Origin: Paenibacillaceae bacterium
GTDB taxonomy: Bacteria; Bacillota; Bacilli; Paenibacillales; YIM-B00363
Length of the DNA stretch: 9,566 nucleotides
Assembly: GCA_018969805.1 (NCBI GenBank)
Contig: JAGWXQ010000038.1
Coordinates: 1-9,566 of the forward strand
Reading direction: 5' to 3'
This document shows positions 1-6,565 of the stretch, one piece after another. Made by a program: the position numbers and the translations under genes. The number at the start of each line of letters is the position of its first letter. Position 1 is the first letter of the stretch. The notes under the pieces are model-generated. The model made no database searches. It was given only the letters and a program-made list of their open reading frames with translations, and had not been told where the DNA came from.

Positions 1-716
1 CCTGCAAGCATGACGACGGCCGTTCCGTGCTGATCGTCGTGAAAGACGGGGATGTCGAGCTTTAGGCGGCGCTCGATGTCAAAACAGCGTGGTGCCGCGA
101 TGTCTTCTAAGTTTATGCCCCCAAACGTTGGGGCGATGTGCGTAATGATATTGACGATGTGATCGACATCGGTCGTATCGAGGCAGATCGGAAACGCATC
201 GACACCGGCGAGCTGCTTAAACAACATCGCTTTTCCTTCCATGACCGGCAATGCCGCCAGTGGCCCGAGTGCACCGAGCCCAAGCACTGCGGAGCCGTCT
301 GTGACGATCGCGACCGTGTTGCGCTTGATCGTCAGTGCGTACGCTTTGGACGCATCTTCCGCGATCGCTTCACAGATGCGCGCGACACCGGGTGTGTATA
401 CGCGCGAGAGGTCTTCGCGGTTTGCGATGCGCATGCGGGGCTCTACCGTGAGCTTTCCCCCAAGATGGACGAGAAACGTACGATCGGATACGTGCATGAC
501 GCGCACGCCGTCGAGTGTGCGCAACACGGAGACGACGTCGTCCGCGCGCCCAATCGCGACATCGATCGTCACATCGCGTACAGAGTGCGTCTCCGTCGAA
601 GAAATGACGTCGATCGCCACGACATCGCCCCCTGCTTGGGCGATCGATGATGCGGCTGTGCCAAACGAGACGGTATGCTTATCCAGCACAAGACGGACGA
701 CGATGCTCGTTCCCAT
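1..716 (-). CDS. ACT-domain malic enzyme, partial (3' end beyond left edge)
   Basis: Malic enzyme: oxidative decarboxylation of L-malate to pyruvate with reduction of NAD(P), in the cytoplasm. 238 complete residues are visible. Residues about 1-85 look like an N-terminal ACT regulatory domain. From about residue 88 the malic enzyme N-terminal domain begins: RVYTPGV (105-111, catalytic Tyr107), VTDGSAVLGLG (138-148), MEGKAMLFK (159-167, candidate general base Lys162), GINLEDIAAPR (200-210, metal ligands Glu204 and Asp205) and FHDDQHGT (225-232, third metal ligand Asp228). The NAD(P)-binding domain lies off the left edge, so cofactor preference cannot be read. The start is the ATG at 716-714, with GAGGGG at 731-726 and a 9-base spacer; an in-frame GTG directly upstream (719-717) is an alternative. 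It is transcribed divergently from the metal-transport operon. The family is certain; the exact paralogue is not. Confidence 0.95.
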   Translation of the reverse strand, partial: MGTSIVVRLVLDKHTVSFGTAASSIAQAGGDVVAIDVISSTETHSVRDVTIDVAIGRADDVVSVLRTLDGVRVMHVSDRTFLVHLGGKLTVEPRMRIANREDLSRVYTPGVARICEAIAEDASKAYALTIKRNTVAIVTDGSAVLGLGALGPLAALPVMEGKAMLFKQLAGVDAFPICLDTTDVDHIVNIITHIAPTFGGINLEDIAAPRCFDIERRLKLDIPVFHDDQHGTAVVMLA

Positions 717-751
717 CACACTACACCCCTCATATGTCGCTCTTTTGGTTG

Positions 752-780
752 ATCGTATCGCAATGGACGGCAGTGTTCAA
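752..780 (-). promoter_or_regulatory. Candidate sigma-A promoter of the malic enzyme gene
   Basis: Read on the minus strand, TTGAAC (780-775) and TACGAT (757-752) are separated by exactly 17 bases, and the -10 lies about 35 bases before the ATG at 716. Each box matches the consensus at four of six positions, so this is a moderate promoter. Its position and spacing are what support it. Confidence 0.45.
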
Positions 781-833
781 GTATGCATGGGAACAACGTG
801 CGCACATATTATTTTTGGACGCACAAAAAAAAG

Positions 834-847
834 TTGCACAAATGCAA
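834..847. promoter_or_regulatory. Candidate metal-regulator operator (TTGCA-N4-TGCAA dyad)
   Basis: TTGCACAAATGCAA is an exact 5-base inverted repeat around a 4-base centre. It covers the -35 box of the operon promoter, where a bound repressor would block RNA polymerase. Read on the minus strand, it and its flank (TTTTGCATTTGTGCAACTT) broadly resemble the symmetric operators of manganese-sensing DtxR/MntR regulators. The dyad is seen; assignment to MntR is inference from gene context, and no regulator gene is in the window. Confidence 0.35.
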
Positions 848-863
848 AAGTCTTGTGTATAAT
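834..863 (+). promoter_or_regulatory. Sigma-A promoter of the metal-transport operon
   Basis: TTGCAC (834-839) and a perfect TATAAT (858-863) are separated by 18 bases, with an A-run at 826-832 just upstream that could act as an UP-like element. Transcription would start near 870, giving a leader of about 50 bases before the ATG at 922. This is the best plus-strand promoter upstream of the six-gene operon. Confidence 0.75.
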
Positions 864-890
864 AAACAAAGAGGCGTTTGAGCAACTTTC

Positions 891-915
891 AGGAGGCGGA
901 TGGCACAAAGGAGGG
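891..915 (+). promoter_or_regulatory. Two Shine-Dalgarno sequences before the first operon gene
   Basis: AGGAGG (891-896) sits only 3 bases before an out-of-frame ATG at 900. GGAGGG (910-915) sits 6 bases before the ATG at 922. The second fixes the real start at 922, because no in-frame ATG, GTG or TTG lies between the predicted transcription start near 870 and 922. The first ATG opens a 127-codon frame overlapping the gene; its SD spacing is too short for efficient use, so I do not call it a gene. Confidence 0.6.
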
Positions 916-921
916 CGCGCG

Positions 922-1830
922 ATGCGGATCGCTGCAATGGTGATCGTCTTCGGGGTTTTGGTTGGTTGCGCTGCACCGCAGCAAAATACAGATGCGCGCA
1001 TTCGTGTGACGGTGACGACGGGCATCGTCGGGGACGTCGTACGCAGCGTCGGGGGGGATCACGTGCGCATCGCGCAAATCATCCCAAACGGTGTCGATCC
1101 GCATTCGTATCAGGCGACGGCGGCAGATGTACGCAAACTGTCGGATGCGCAGATCATTTTTTTCAATGGGTTGAACCTAGAAGGGCGCATGACGGACGTG
1201 TTTGCCCGGATGGAAGTTCCGACCGTGGCACTCGGGGATGCAGTCGATCGTGCACAGTTGCGTGCGTACGGGGAGGCGTTTGATCCGCACATTTGGTTTG
1301 ATGTGTCATTGTGGAAGCAAACCGTGCGTGTCGTTCGCGATGCGCTCGTCGCTGTAGATCCCGCGCACAGCTCAGCGTATACGGCGCGCGCGCGTGCATA
1401 TGAGGAGACGCTCCAAGCACTGCACGAAGAAGTATCCGCAATGATTCGTGCATATGACCGATCACGGCGGGTGTTGGTTACTGCACATGATGCGTTTGGC
1501 TATTTTGGTGCTGCGTATGGTGTCGATGTGTACGGTGTGCAGGGGATCAATACGAATAGTGAAGCGAGCAGTAGGGACGTGACGCGCCTGCGCGACATGA
1601 TCGTCGCGCGTGGTGTGCGTGCGGTATTTGTCGAGTCGAGCGTGTCACCGCGCACGATCGAAGCGGTCATCGCGGGCGCAAAAGCACGTGGACACGACGT
1701 GCGCATCGGGGGGACGCTGTACTCCGATGCACTGGGTGGAAAAGGGGCAAAAGAGCAGACGTATGTCGATATGGTGCGGTACAACGTCCGCACGATCATA
1801 GCGACGTGGACAAAAGGAGGACCACAATGA
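922..1830 (+). CDS. mntA: Metal ABC transporter substrate-binding lipoprotein (MntA/TroA type)
   Basis: Extracytoplasmic receptor that captures Mn(II), possibly Zn(II) or Fe(II), for the ABC importer encoded downstream. It has 302 residues, normal for this cluster A-I family. A very short signal (residues 1-15, with only Arg2 charged) ends in the lipobox LVGC, lipidated at Cys16. Likely metal ligands are His61 (DPHSYQ), His123 (FDPHIW), His189 (VTAHDAFGYF) and Asp269 (LYSDALG). This His-His-His-Asp set is that of TroA/MntA receptors. There is no His-rich loop of the kind seen in ZnuA zinc receptors. QGINTNSEAS (207-216) and FVESSVSP (236-243) are also typical of the MntA/TroA group. The start at 922 is fixed by GGAGGG six bases upstream. 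Its stop overlaps the next start (ATGA, 1827-1830). Manganese as substrate is likely but not proven. Confidence 0.92.
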   Translation: MRIAAMVIVFGVLVGCAAPQQNTDARIRVTVTTGIVGDVVRSVGGDHVRIAQIIPNGVDPHSYQATAADVRKLSDAQIIFFNGLNLEGRMTDVFARMEVPTVALGDAVDRAQLRAYGEAFDPHIWFDVSLWKQTVRVVRDALVAVDPAHSSAYTARARAYEETLQALHEEVSAMIRAYDRSRRVLVTAHDAFGYFGAAYGVDVYGVQGINTNSEASSRDVTRLRDMIVARGVRAVFVESSVSPRTIEAVIAGAKARGHDVRIGGTLYSDALGGKGAKEQTYVDMVRYNVRTIIATWTKGGPQ

Positions 1831-2597
1831 CGACAATGATTGAAGTAGACGATGCGACGGTGCGGTACGGCGGGCAATGTGTGCTTGAAGGCGCGACGTT
1901 TCGCGTGCAGGGCGGGCGCATGGCCGCCATCGTTGGGCCCAATGGCGCAGGGAAATCGACGTTGCTCAAGGCGATGCTCGGACTTGTCCGGATGGAGCGG
2001 GGCACGGTACGCATCTGTGGGGAACCGCTGCGCCGCATGCGCGCGCGCGTCGCCTATGTCCCCCAACGCAGTGCGATCGATTGGGACTTCCCGATTTCCG
2101 TGCGCGACGTCGTCGTTATGGGGACGTATGCATCGATGCGGTGGTGGCATCGTCCAGGTGCTGCTGCGCGCCTTCGCGCAGAGGAAGCACTCGATCAAGT
2201 CAACATGCGGGCGTTTGCCGATCGGCACATTCGCGCCTTGTCTGGAGGGCAACAGCAACGTGTGTTTTTGGCTCGTGCACTCGCTCAGCGCGCGTCTGTC
2301 ATCGTACTTGACGAGCCGTTTGCAGGGGTCGATGTCGCCTCGGAACAGGCGATTATCGCGCAGCTGCGGACACTGCGCGATCAAGGGGTGGCGCTGTTGA
2401 TTGTACACCACGAATTAAATACAGTAGAAAAAATGTTTGACGACGTTATTTTGTTGCGCAAGCGCATTGTGGCGCAAGGAGACGTCGCGACGGCGTTTAC
2501 GCGTGAGGCGATCGCGGCGACGTATGGTACGGACGTTCCGCGCAGCGACATCGTCATGACGCGGCCGATGTGGGCGAGGAGGCCCGAAGTCGTATGA
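1827..2597 (+). CDS. mntB: Metal ABC transporter ATP-binding protein (MntB type)
   Basis: Cytoplasmic ATPase that powers the metal importer. It has 256 residues with all ABC motifs intact: Walker A GPNGAGKST (37-45), Q-loop Gln80 in YVPQRS, signature LSGGQ (138-142), Walker B VIVLDEP (158-164), D-loop Asp169 and switch His195. The stretch after the Q-loop, IDWDFPISVRDVV (84-96), is characteristic of ATPases of manganese/zinc/iron importers. The ATG at 1827 is chosen because AAAGGAGG (1813-1820) lies 6 bases upstream. The earlier in-frame ATG at 1806 precedes this ribosome binding site and would add seven atypical residues. The start overlaps the mntA stop and the stop overlaps the mntC start, so the genes are probably translationally coupled. 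Confidence 0.95.
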   Translation: MTTMIEVDDATVRYGGQCVLEGATFRVQGGRMAAIVGPNGAGKSTLLKAMLGLVRMERGTVRICGEPLRRMRARVAYVPQRSAIDWDFPISVRDVVVMGTYASMRWWHRPGAAARLRAEEALDQVNMRAFADRHIRALSGGQQQRVFLARALAQRASVIVLDEPFAGVDVASEQAIIAQLRTLRDQGVALLIVHHELNTVEKMFDDVILLRKRIVAQGDVATAFTREAIAATYGTDVPRSDIVMTRPMWARRPEVV

Positions 2598-3439
2598 TCG
2601 GCGATCCAAACGTCTGGTGGATCGTCAGTGGGTGTTGTTTGCTCGGTTTGGCGTGTGGCACACTCGGTGTGCACGCCCACGTGCGCAAGCAGTCGTTGCT
2701 TGGCGATGTATTGGCGCATGCGTCGTTTCCGGGCGTATGCGTTGCGTTTTTGTTTACAGAAAAAAAAGCATTTCTTCCTTTTGCGATCGGGGCGATTTGT
2801 TTTTGTGTCATTGCTCTTGCTGCCATGTACGTGCTCACACGCATCCTGATGGTCAAAGAAGATGCGGCACTTGCAGTAACGCTGTCGGCATTTTTCGGCA
2901 TCGGCATCGTGTTACTGACGCGCATTCAAGCGATGGGCATTGGTGCGCAGGCGGGGCTGGACCATTTTTTGTTTGGGCAGGCGGCTGCCCTCATCGCCGA
3001 AGACGGCATCGTCCTTGCCGTGCTGGCCGTGCTCGTGCTCGTTGTCGTTTGTGGACTGCACCATCCGCTGCAAGCAATCGCCTTTGATGCCCAGTGGGCG
3101 CGCGTGCGCGGTATTCCGATCGCAGTCCTTGATGCCGTGCTGTTGTTGCTGTACGTCCTGTGCATCGTGGCGGGCATACAGGCTGTCGGTGTCCTTATGA
3201 TGGCAGCGATGCTCATCACTCCGGCGGTCACGGCACGTGCCTGGTGTACCCGTTTACCGCATATGATCGTCCTCGCGGGTGCGGTCGGTGCCACCGCAGG
3301 TGGTTCTGGCGCATGGCTCAGTACGATCGATGGGGCATGGCCGATCGGTCCGCTTGTCGTCCTCGTCGCAAGTACGGCATGCGCCGCGTCGCTGCTCATT
3401 GGACCGTACGTCACAAAAAGAGGCGGTGGGACGATATGA
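2594..3439 (+). CDS. mntC: Metal ABC transporter permease, ABC-3 family (first of two)
   Basis: Integral membrane subunit of the metal importer, 281 residues with about eight or nine hydrophobic segments. ABC-3 family marks are LLGDVLAHASFPGV (35-48) after the first helices and the loop VGVLMMAAMLITPAVTAR (198-215), the region that meets the ATPase. The ATG at 2594 overlaps the mntB stop (ATGA), with GAGGAGG at 2576-2582 about 11 bases upstream, slightly long. A GTG at 2570 in frame is less likely because it precedes that ribosome binding site. The protein ends soon after its last membrane helix, so it lacks the long C-terminal extension found on some MntC/TroC/YtgC homologues. It is paired with the next gene, and the channel is probably a heterodimer. 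Confidence 0.92.
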   Translation: MIGDPNVWWIVSGCCLLGLACGTLGVHAHVRKQSLLGDVLAHASFPGVCVAFLFTEKKAFLPFAIGAICFCVIALAAMYVLTRILMVKEDAALAVTLSAFFGIGIVLLTRIQAMGIGAQAGLDHFLFGQAAALIAEDGIVLAVLAVLVLVVVCGLHHPLQAIAFDAQWARVRGIPIAVLDAVLLLLYVLCIVAGIQAVGVLMMAAMLITPAVTARAWCTRLPHMIVLAGAVGATAGGSGAWLSTIDGAWPIGPLVVLVASTACAASLLIGPYVTKRGGGTI

Positions 3440-4314
3440 ACGATATCATTATTATGTCAACGGGCTTGCTTGTGGCTGTATGTTGTAGTATTGTAGGGAC
3501 GTGGCTCGTACTGTTTCGGATGTCGATGATGGGTGATGCGCTGTCGCATGCGGTGCTGCCGGGCATCGTCGTGGCATACGTGTGGAGTGGTTCGCGGGAC
3601 TCTTTGCTGATGGTATGCGCGTGTGTCGCGATCGCGTTGCTCATGATGTGTGCGATGCACGGACTGCGTACGCGTGGTGTCCAAGGCGATGCAGCCGTCG
3701 GTGTGCTCATGACGACGTTTTTTGCGGTTGGTGTCGTCCTCGTGGCGCATTTTGCCTCGCGCATTGATTTGGACATCGCGTGCGTATTGTACGGTGAGAT
3801 GCACTATGCGCCGTGGATGCGGCTGACCGTCATGGGGATCGACATCGGTGTACGCCCGCTGTGGACGATCGGGACGACGCTTGTCGTTGTCGTCGCAGTC
3901 ATCTCATTGATGTGGCGCAAGCTCGCCTGGTGTGCCTTCGATCCTGTGATGGCTGCTGTCGCGGGGGTGTCTGTATCCGCGATGCACATGCTCGTGATGG
4001 GGCTCGTTAGTGTGACGACGGTCGTTTCATTTGAGAGTGTCGGTGCGGTGCTTGTGCTCGGGATGCTTGTCATTCCTCCAGTAGCCGCATCGTTTTTGAC
4101 GCGAAAGCTCTCGACGATGATGGTGTTGTCGGTCGCAGTCGCCGCCTTTAGTGCAATTGTTGGCAATATGATGGCGACGTGGCTTGTCGCGTCGATATCG
4201 GGATGCATCGTTGTCGTCGCGGTATGCGTATGTGGTTTGGCCGCACTGTGCGCCCCTGAGCGGGGATTGTGGCGCATTGCACGGAATTCTTGGTTAAAGG
4301 AGCGGAGTGTATGA
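3436..4314 (+). CDS. mntD: Metal ABC transporter permease, ABC-3 family (second of two)
   Basis: Second membrane subunit of the importer, 292 residues and strongly hydrophobic with about eight or nine helices. It parallels its neighbour: MMGDALSHAVLPGI (31-44) and VGAVLVLGMLVIPPVAAS (202-219) correspond to the two marks described for the first permease, so the pair probably arose by duplication. The ATG at 3436 overlaps the previous stop (ATGA). The Shine-Dalgarno region before it (AGAGGCGG) is weak, so translation may depend on coupling. The C-terminus is basic and cytoplasmic (residues about 270-292). Its stop overlaps the start of the HAD phosphatase gene. Family and role are secure; the metal is inferred from the operon's receptor and ATPase. 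Confidence 0.92.
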   Translation: MNDIIIMSTGLLVAVCCSIVGTWLVLFRMSMMGDALSHAVLPGIVVAYVWSGSRDSLLMVCACVAIALLMMCAMHGLRTRGVQGDAAVGVLMTTFFAVGVVLVAHFASRIDLDIACVLYGEMHYAPWMRLTVMGIDIGVRPLWTIGTTLVVVVAVISLMWRKLAWCAFDPVMAAVAGVSVSAMHMLVMGLVSVTTVVSFESVGAVLVLGMLVIPPVAASFLTRKLSTMMVLSVAVAAFSAIVGNMMATWLVASISGCIVVVAVCVCGLAALCAPERGLWRIARNSWLKERSV

Positions 4315-5045
4315 CGGTGCAATTGATCGCGATCGACCTCGATGGCACGTTGCTTGATTCTCGTCAGCGCATTTCTTCAGAAAATATACAAGCGATCGCA
4401 GAGGCGATGCAAAGAGGGATTGTTGTTGTGATCGCTACAGGTCGCGGGTATCACAGCGCATTGGAGGCGATTAAGGACACCAACATCCCTGGACCGTTTG
4501 TGTTTTCCAATGGCGGGGAAGTGTGGCTTGATCGTCAGACGTTGCTCAGGCACATTTTGTTGGACGAGATGGCGGTGCCGGCACTGCGGAAACTGGCAGA
4601 AGACCTTGATGTGTGGTATTGGGCGTACAGTACGGACGGACTGTACGATCGAGATCGGTGGCATCCCGACGAAGGCGCGGCCAAATGGTTGAAGTTTGGA
4701 TTTTATTCGGAAGTGTTTTCATTGCGGCACGTCATTTGTCATACACTGCCAAAGATCGGTGATTTTTCGGTGACCAGCTCACATGAGCACAATATTGAGG
4801 TCAATCCGCATGGAGTCGATAAAGCACTCGGGTTGCGGCTGATCAGCAAGAGGCTTGGCATTCCTTTTTCCAACATGCTGGCCATCGGGGACAGCGACAA
4901 CGACACGTCGATGATCGGGATGGCCGGAATCGGTGTCGCGATGGGCAACGCATCAACACGCATCAAGTCCATGGCTACTGAAGTGACGCGCACCAATGAC
5001 GACCACGGTGTTGCGGAGGCTATTCGAAAACACGTTCTGAAATAA
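4311..5045 (+). CDS. Cof-type HAD-superfamily phosphatase (type IIB cap)
   Basis: Probable Mg-dependent phosphatase of small phosphorylated metabolites, cytoplasmic, 244 residues (slightly short for the Cof family, which is commonly about 260-290). HAD motif I is IDLDGTLLDS (8-17), with nucleophile Asp9 and acid/base Asp11. Motif II is ATGRG with Thr43. The motif III lysine is Lys171 in HGVDKALGL. Motif IV is GDSDND (193-198), with Asp194 and Asp198 as metal ligands. Between motifs II and III lies a C2-type cap (about 75-160). The ATG at 4311 has AAGGAG at 4297-4302, 8 bases away, and overlaps the mntD stop (ATGA). The catalytic set looks complete. The substrate cannot be read from sequence. 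Co-translation with a metal importer is suggestive only; these enzymes are promiscuous and often sit in unrelated operons. Confidence 0.92.
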   Translation: MTVQLIAIDLDGTLLDSRQRISSENIQAIAEAMQRGIVVVIATGRGYHSALEAIKDTNIPGPFVFSNGGEVWLDRQTLLRHILLDEMAVPALRKLAEDLDVWYWAYSTDGLYDRDRWHPDEGAAKWLKFGFYSEVFSLRHVICHTLPKIGDFSVTSSHEHNIEVNPHGVDKALGLRLISKRLGIPFSNMLAIGDSDNDTSMIGMAGIGVAMGNASTRIKSMATEVTRTNDDHGVAEAIRKHVLK

Positions 5046-5062
5046 CGGAAAAAGGTGATGCC

Positions 5063-6550
5063 ATGGGCAATGCATGGCTGCAGGGGACGATCATCTTGGC
5101 TGCCGCAGCACTCGTCGCACGGGTGCTCGGTGTCGTACAGCGCATCCCTTTGCAGCGCATATTGGACGATACGGGGATGGCATCGTATGCGATGGCATAC
5201 AACGTGTATTTTTGGTTGCTCGTGCTGGCGACAGCGGGGATACCGAGTGCGCTGGCAAAGCTGGTCGCACACCACGAAGCACTTGGGCAAGAAGCGCACG
5301 TCGCGCGCATACGGCAAGTCGCGTTGCGGTGGGCGTGGATCGGTGGTGTCATGATGGCTGGGGGATTATACCTTTTGGCACCGTCGCTTGCGCGATGGGC
5401 GGGCTATCCAGAAGCGCAGTGGGCGATGCAAGCGCTTGCTCCTGCGTTGTTTGTGTTTCCATGGGTCGCGGTGCAGCGGGGCTATTTTCAAGGAAGACAG
5501 CGCATGCTGCCGAGTGGTTTATCGCAAGTCGGTGAGCAAGTGTTGCGTGTTGGATCGAGCATCTTTCTCGCGTATGTCCTCGTCGCTGCTGGATATGGTG
5601 TCGCGTGGGGGGCAGCGGGTGCGTCTGCGGGTGGTGTATTTGGAGCGCTTGGTGCAGCACTCGTTTTGCTCTGTGCGAAGCATCGCAAGGCGACACCAAA
5701 CCGTGCACCGGTATTGAAGCCACTGCTGACATTGGCGGTACCGACATCGGTCGCAGCACTGCTCGTACCGACGTTGTATGTCATAGACACGATGGCCACG
5801 ATCCCGATGTTGACGCCACTGCTTGGTGTCGAGGAAGCGACGCGGACGATGGGTGTACTGGGCGGGAGGGCGCAGTCGCTGGCGGGTATACCGGTGCTTT
5901 TTGCGATTGCGCTGAGCCAGTCGCTCATACCTGCGGTTGCAGCAGCGCATGCGCAGCAGCAAGCACTGACACCGCTCGTGGCGAAAGCGTTACGATGGAG
6001 TGTACTGCTTAGTGTACCGATTATGTTGTGGCTCATATACGCTGTCGATGCGTTTAATACCATCCTCTTTGGCAATGCGTATGGGAGTGACATCATCGTG
6101 GCGGTCGTCTGTACGGCACTGCCACAAGTACTCATGATGACGACGGCATCGATCCTGCTCGGCATAGGGAAGCCCTATTGGACGATGGTGCATATGGGCA
6201 TAGGGCTGATCGGCAAAATCGCTTTCACCATGATGCTGACCCCGCACTTTGGGGTATACGGCATCGTCGGAGGGACGGCGGCGTGCTTTACGATCGTCAT
6301 GACGCTGCACTTCATTCGCATCCGCCACCTTCTTTCTCAGCACATCTTTATGCTTCCGTTGCTCACGATGACGACCGCGATCACGGCACATTTCCTAACC
6401 GAGCAAATACACGCCCCCCCACTCCTGCGCATCGTGATCGTAGGCACGATCGTGTTCCTGATCTGGATCATCTGTGCAGTCGGTACGCGCACACTGACCA
6501 AAGAAGACATCGTACGCATCGTACGCATCCAAAAAAAGCCCCCACAATAG
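5063..6550 (+). CDS. MOP-superfamily flippase, MurJ(YtgP)/SpoVB-like
   Basis: Multi-pass membrane transporter, 495 residues with about 14 hydrophobic segments, of the polysaccharide/lipid-precursor flippase family. Its N-terminal part, with RVLGVVQRIPLQRIL (20-34), then LATAGIPSALAKLV and the loop RGYFQGRQRM (139-148) followed by SQVGEQVLRV, resembles B. subtilis YtgP (MurJ, lipid II flippase) and its sporulation paralogue SpoVB. It probably moves an undecaprenyl-linked cell-wall precursor across the membrane. It starts 17 bases after the phosphatase stop; ATG 5063 has AAAGGTG (5051-5057) five bases upstream. The stop codon (6548-6550) lies inside the terminator hairpin. Whether it is the vegetative lipid II flippase, a sporulation-specific copy or a flippase for another polysaccharide cannot be decided here. 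Confidence 0.85.
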   Translation: MGNAWLQGTIILAAAALVARVLGVVQRIPLQRILDDTGMASYAMAYNVYFWLLVLATAGIPSALAKLVAHHEALGQEAHVARIRQVALRWAWIGGVMMAGGLYLLAPSLARWAGYPEAQWAMQALAPALFVFPWVAVQRGYFQGRQRMLPSGLSQVGEQVLRVGSSIFLAYVLVAAGYGVAWGAAGASAGGVFGALGAALVLLCAKHRKATPNRAPVLKPLLTLAVPTSVAALLVPTLYVIDTMATIPMLTPLLGVEEATRTMGVLGGRAQSLAGIPVLFAIALSQSLIPAVAAAHAQQQALTPLVAKALRWSVLLSVPIMLWLIYAVDAFNTILFGNAYGSDIIVAVVCTALPQVLMMTTASILLGIGKPYWTMVHMGIGLIGKIAFTMMLTPHFGVYGIVGGTAACFTIVMTLHFIRIRHLLSQHIFMLPLLTMTTAITAHFLTEQIHAPPLLRIVIVGTIVFLIWIICAVGTRTLTKEDIVRIVRIQKKPPQ

Positions 6551-6560
6551 TGGGGGCTTT
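6531..6560. terminator. Bidirectional intrinsic terminator between convergent genes
   Basis: AAAGCCCCCAC (6535-6545), loop AATA (6546-6549) and GTGGGGGCTTT (6550-6560) form a perfect 11-bp stem. A run of seven A at 6531-6537 becomes a U-run for transcripts coming from the right, so it terminates the surface-protein gene well. For the operon it offers only a short TTT tail. The flippase stop codon TAG lies within the loop and first stem base, and the surface-protein stop is 6 bases to the right. Confidence 0.9.
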
Positions 6561-6565
6561 CACCA

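Noticed and set aside
241..921. Open plus-strand frame continuous with the metal-binding lipoprotein (would give a 529-residue protein)
   Set aside because: It is antisense to the malic enzyme gene and crosses the operon promoter; the lipoprotein signal peptide and its ribosome binding site fix the start at 922.
900..1283. 127-codon frame starting at ATG 900 just after AGGAGG
   Set aside because: It overlaps mntA out of frame, has only a 3-base Shine-Dalgarno spacer and an Arg/Cys-rich product with no recognisable features.
1500..2411. 303-codon minus-strand open frame across the lipoprotein and ATPase genes
   Set aside because: It is opposite two genes with intact family motifs, and its translation is low-information and rich in Arg, His and Pro, typical of an antisense shadow.
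6509..6529. Repeat CATCGTACG next to the terminator
   Set aside because: It lies within the flippase coding sequence (repeated Ile-Val-Arg codons) and is too short to call a mobile or regulatory element.
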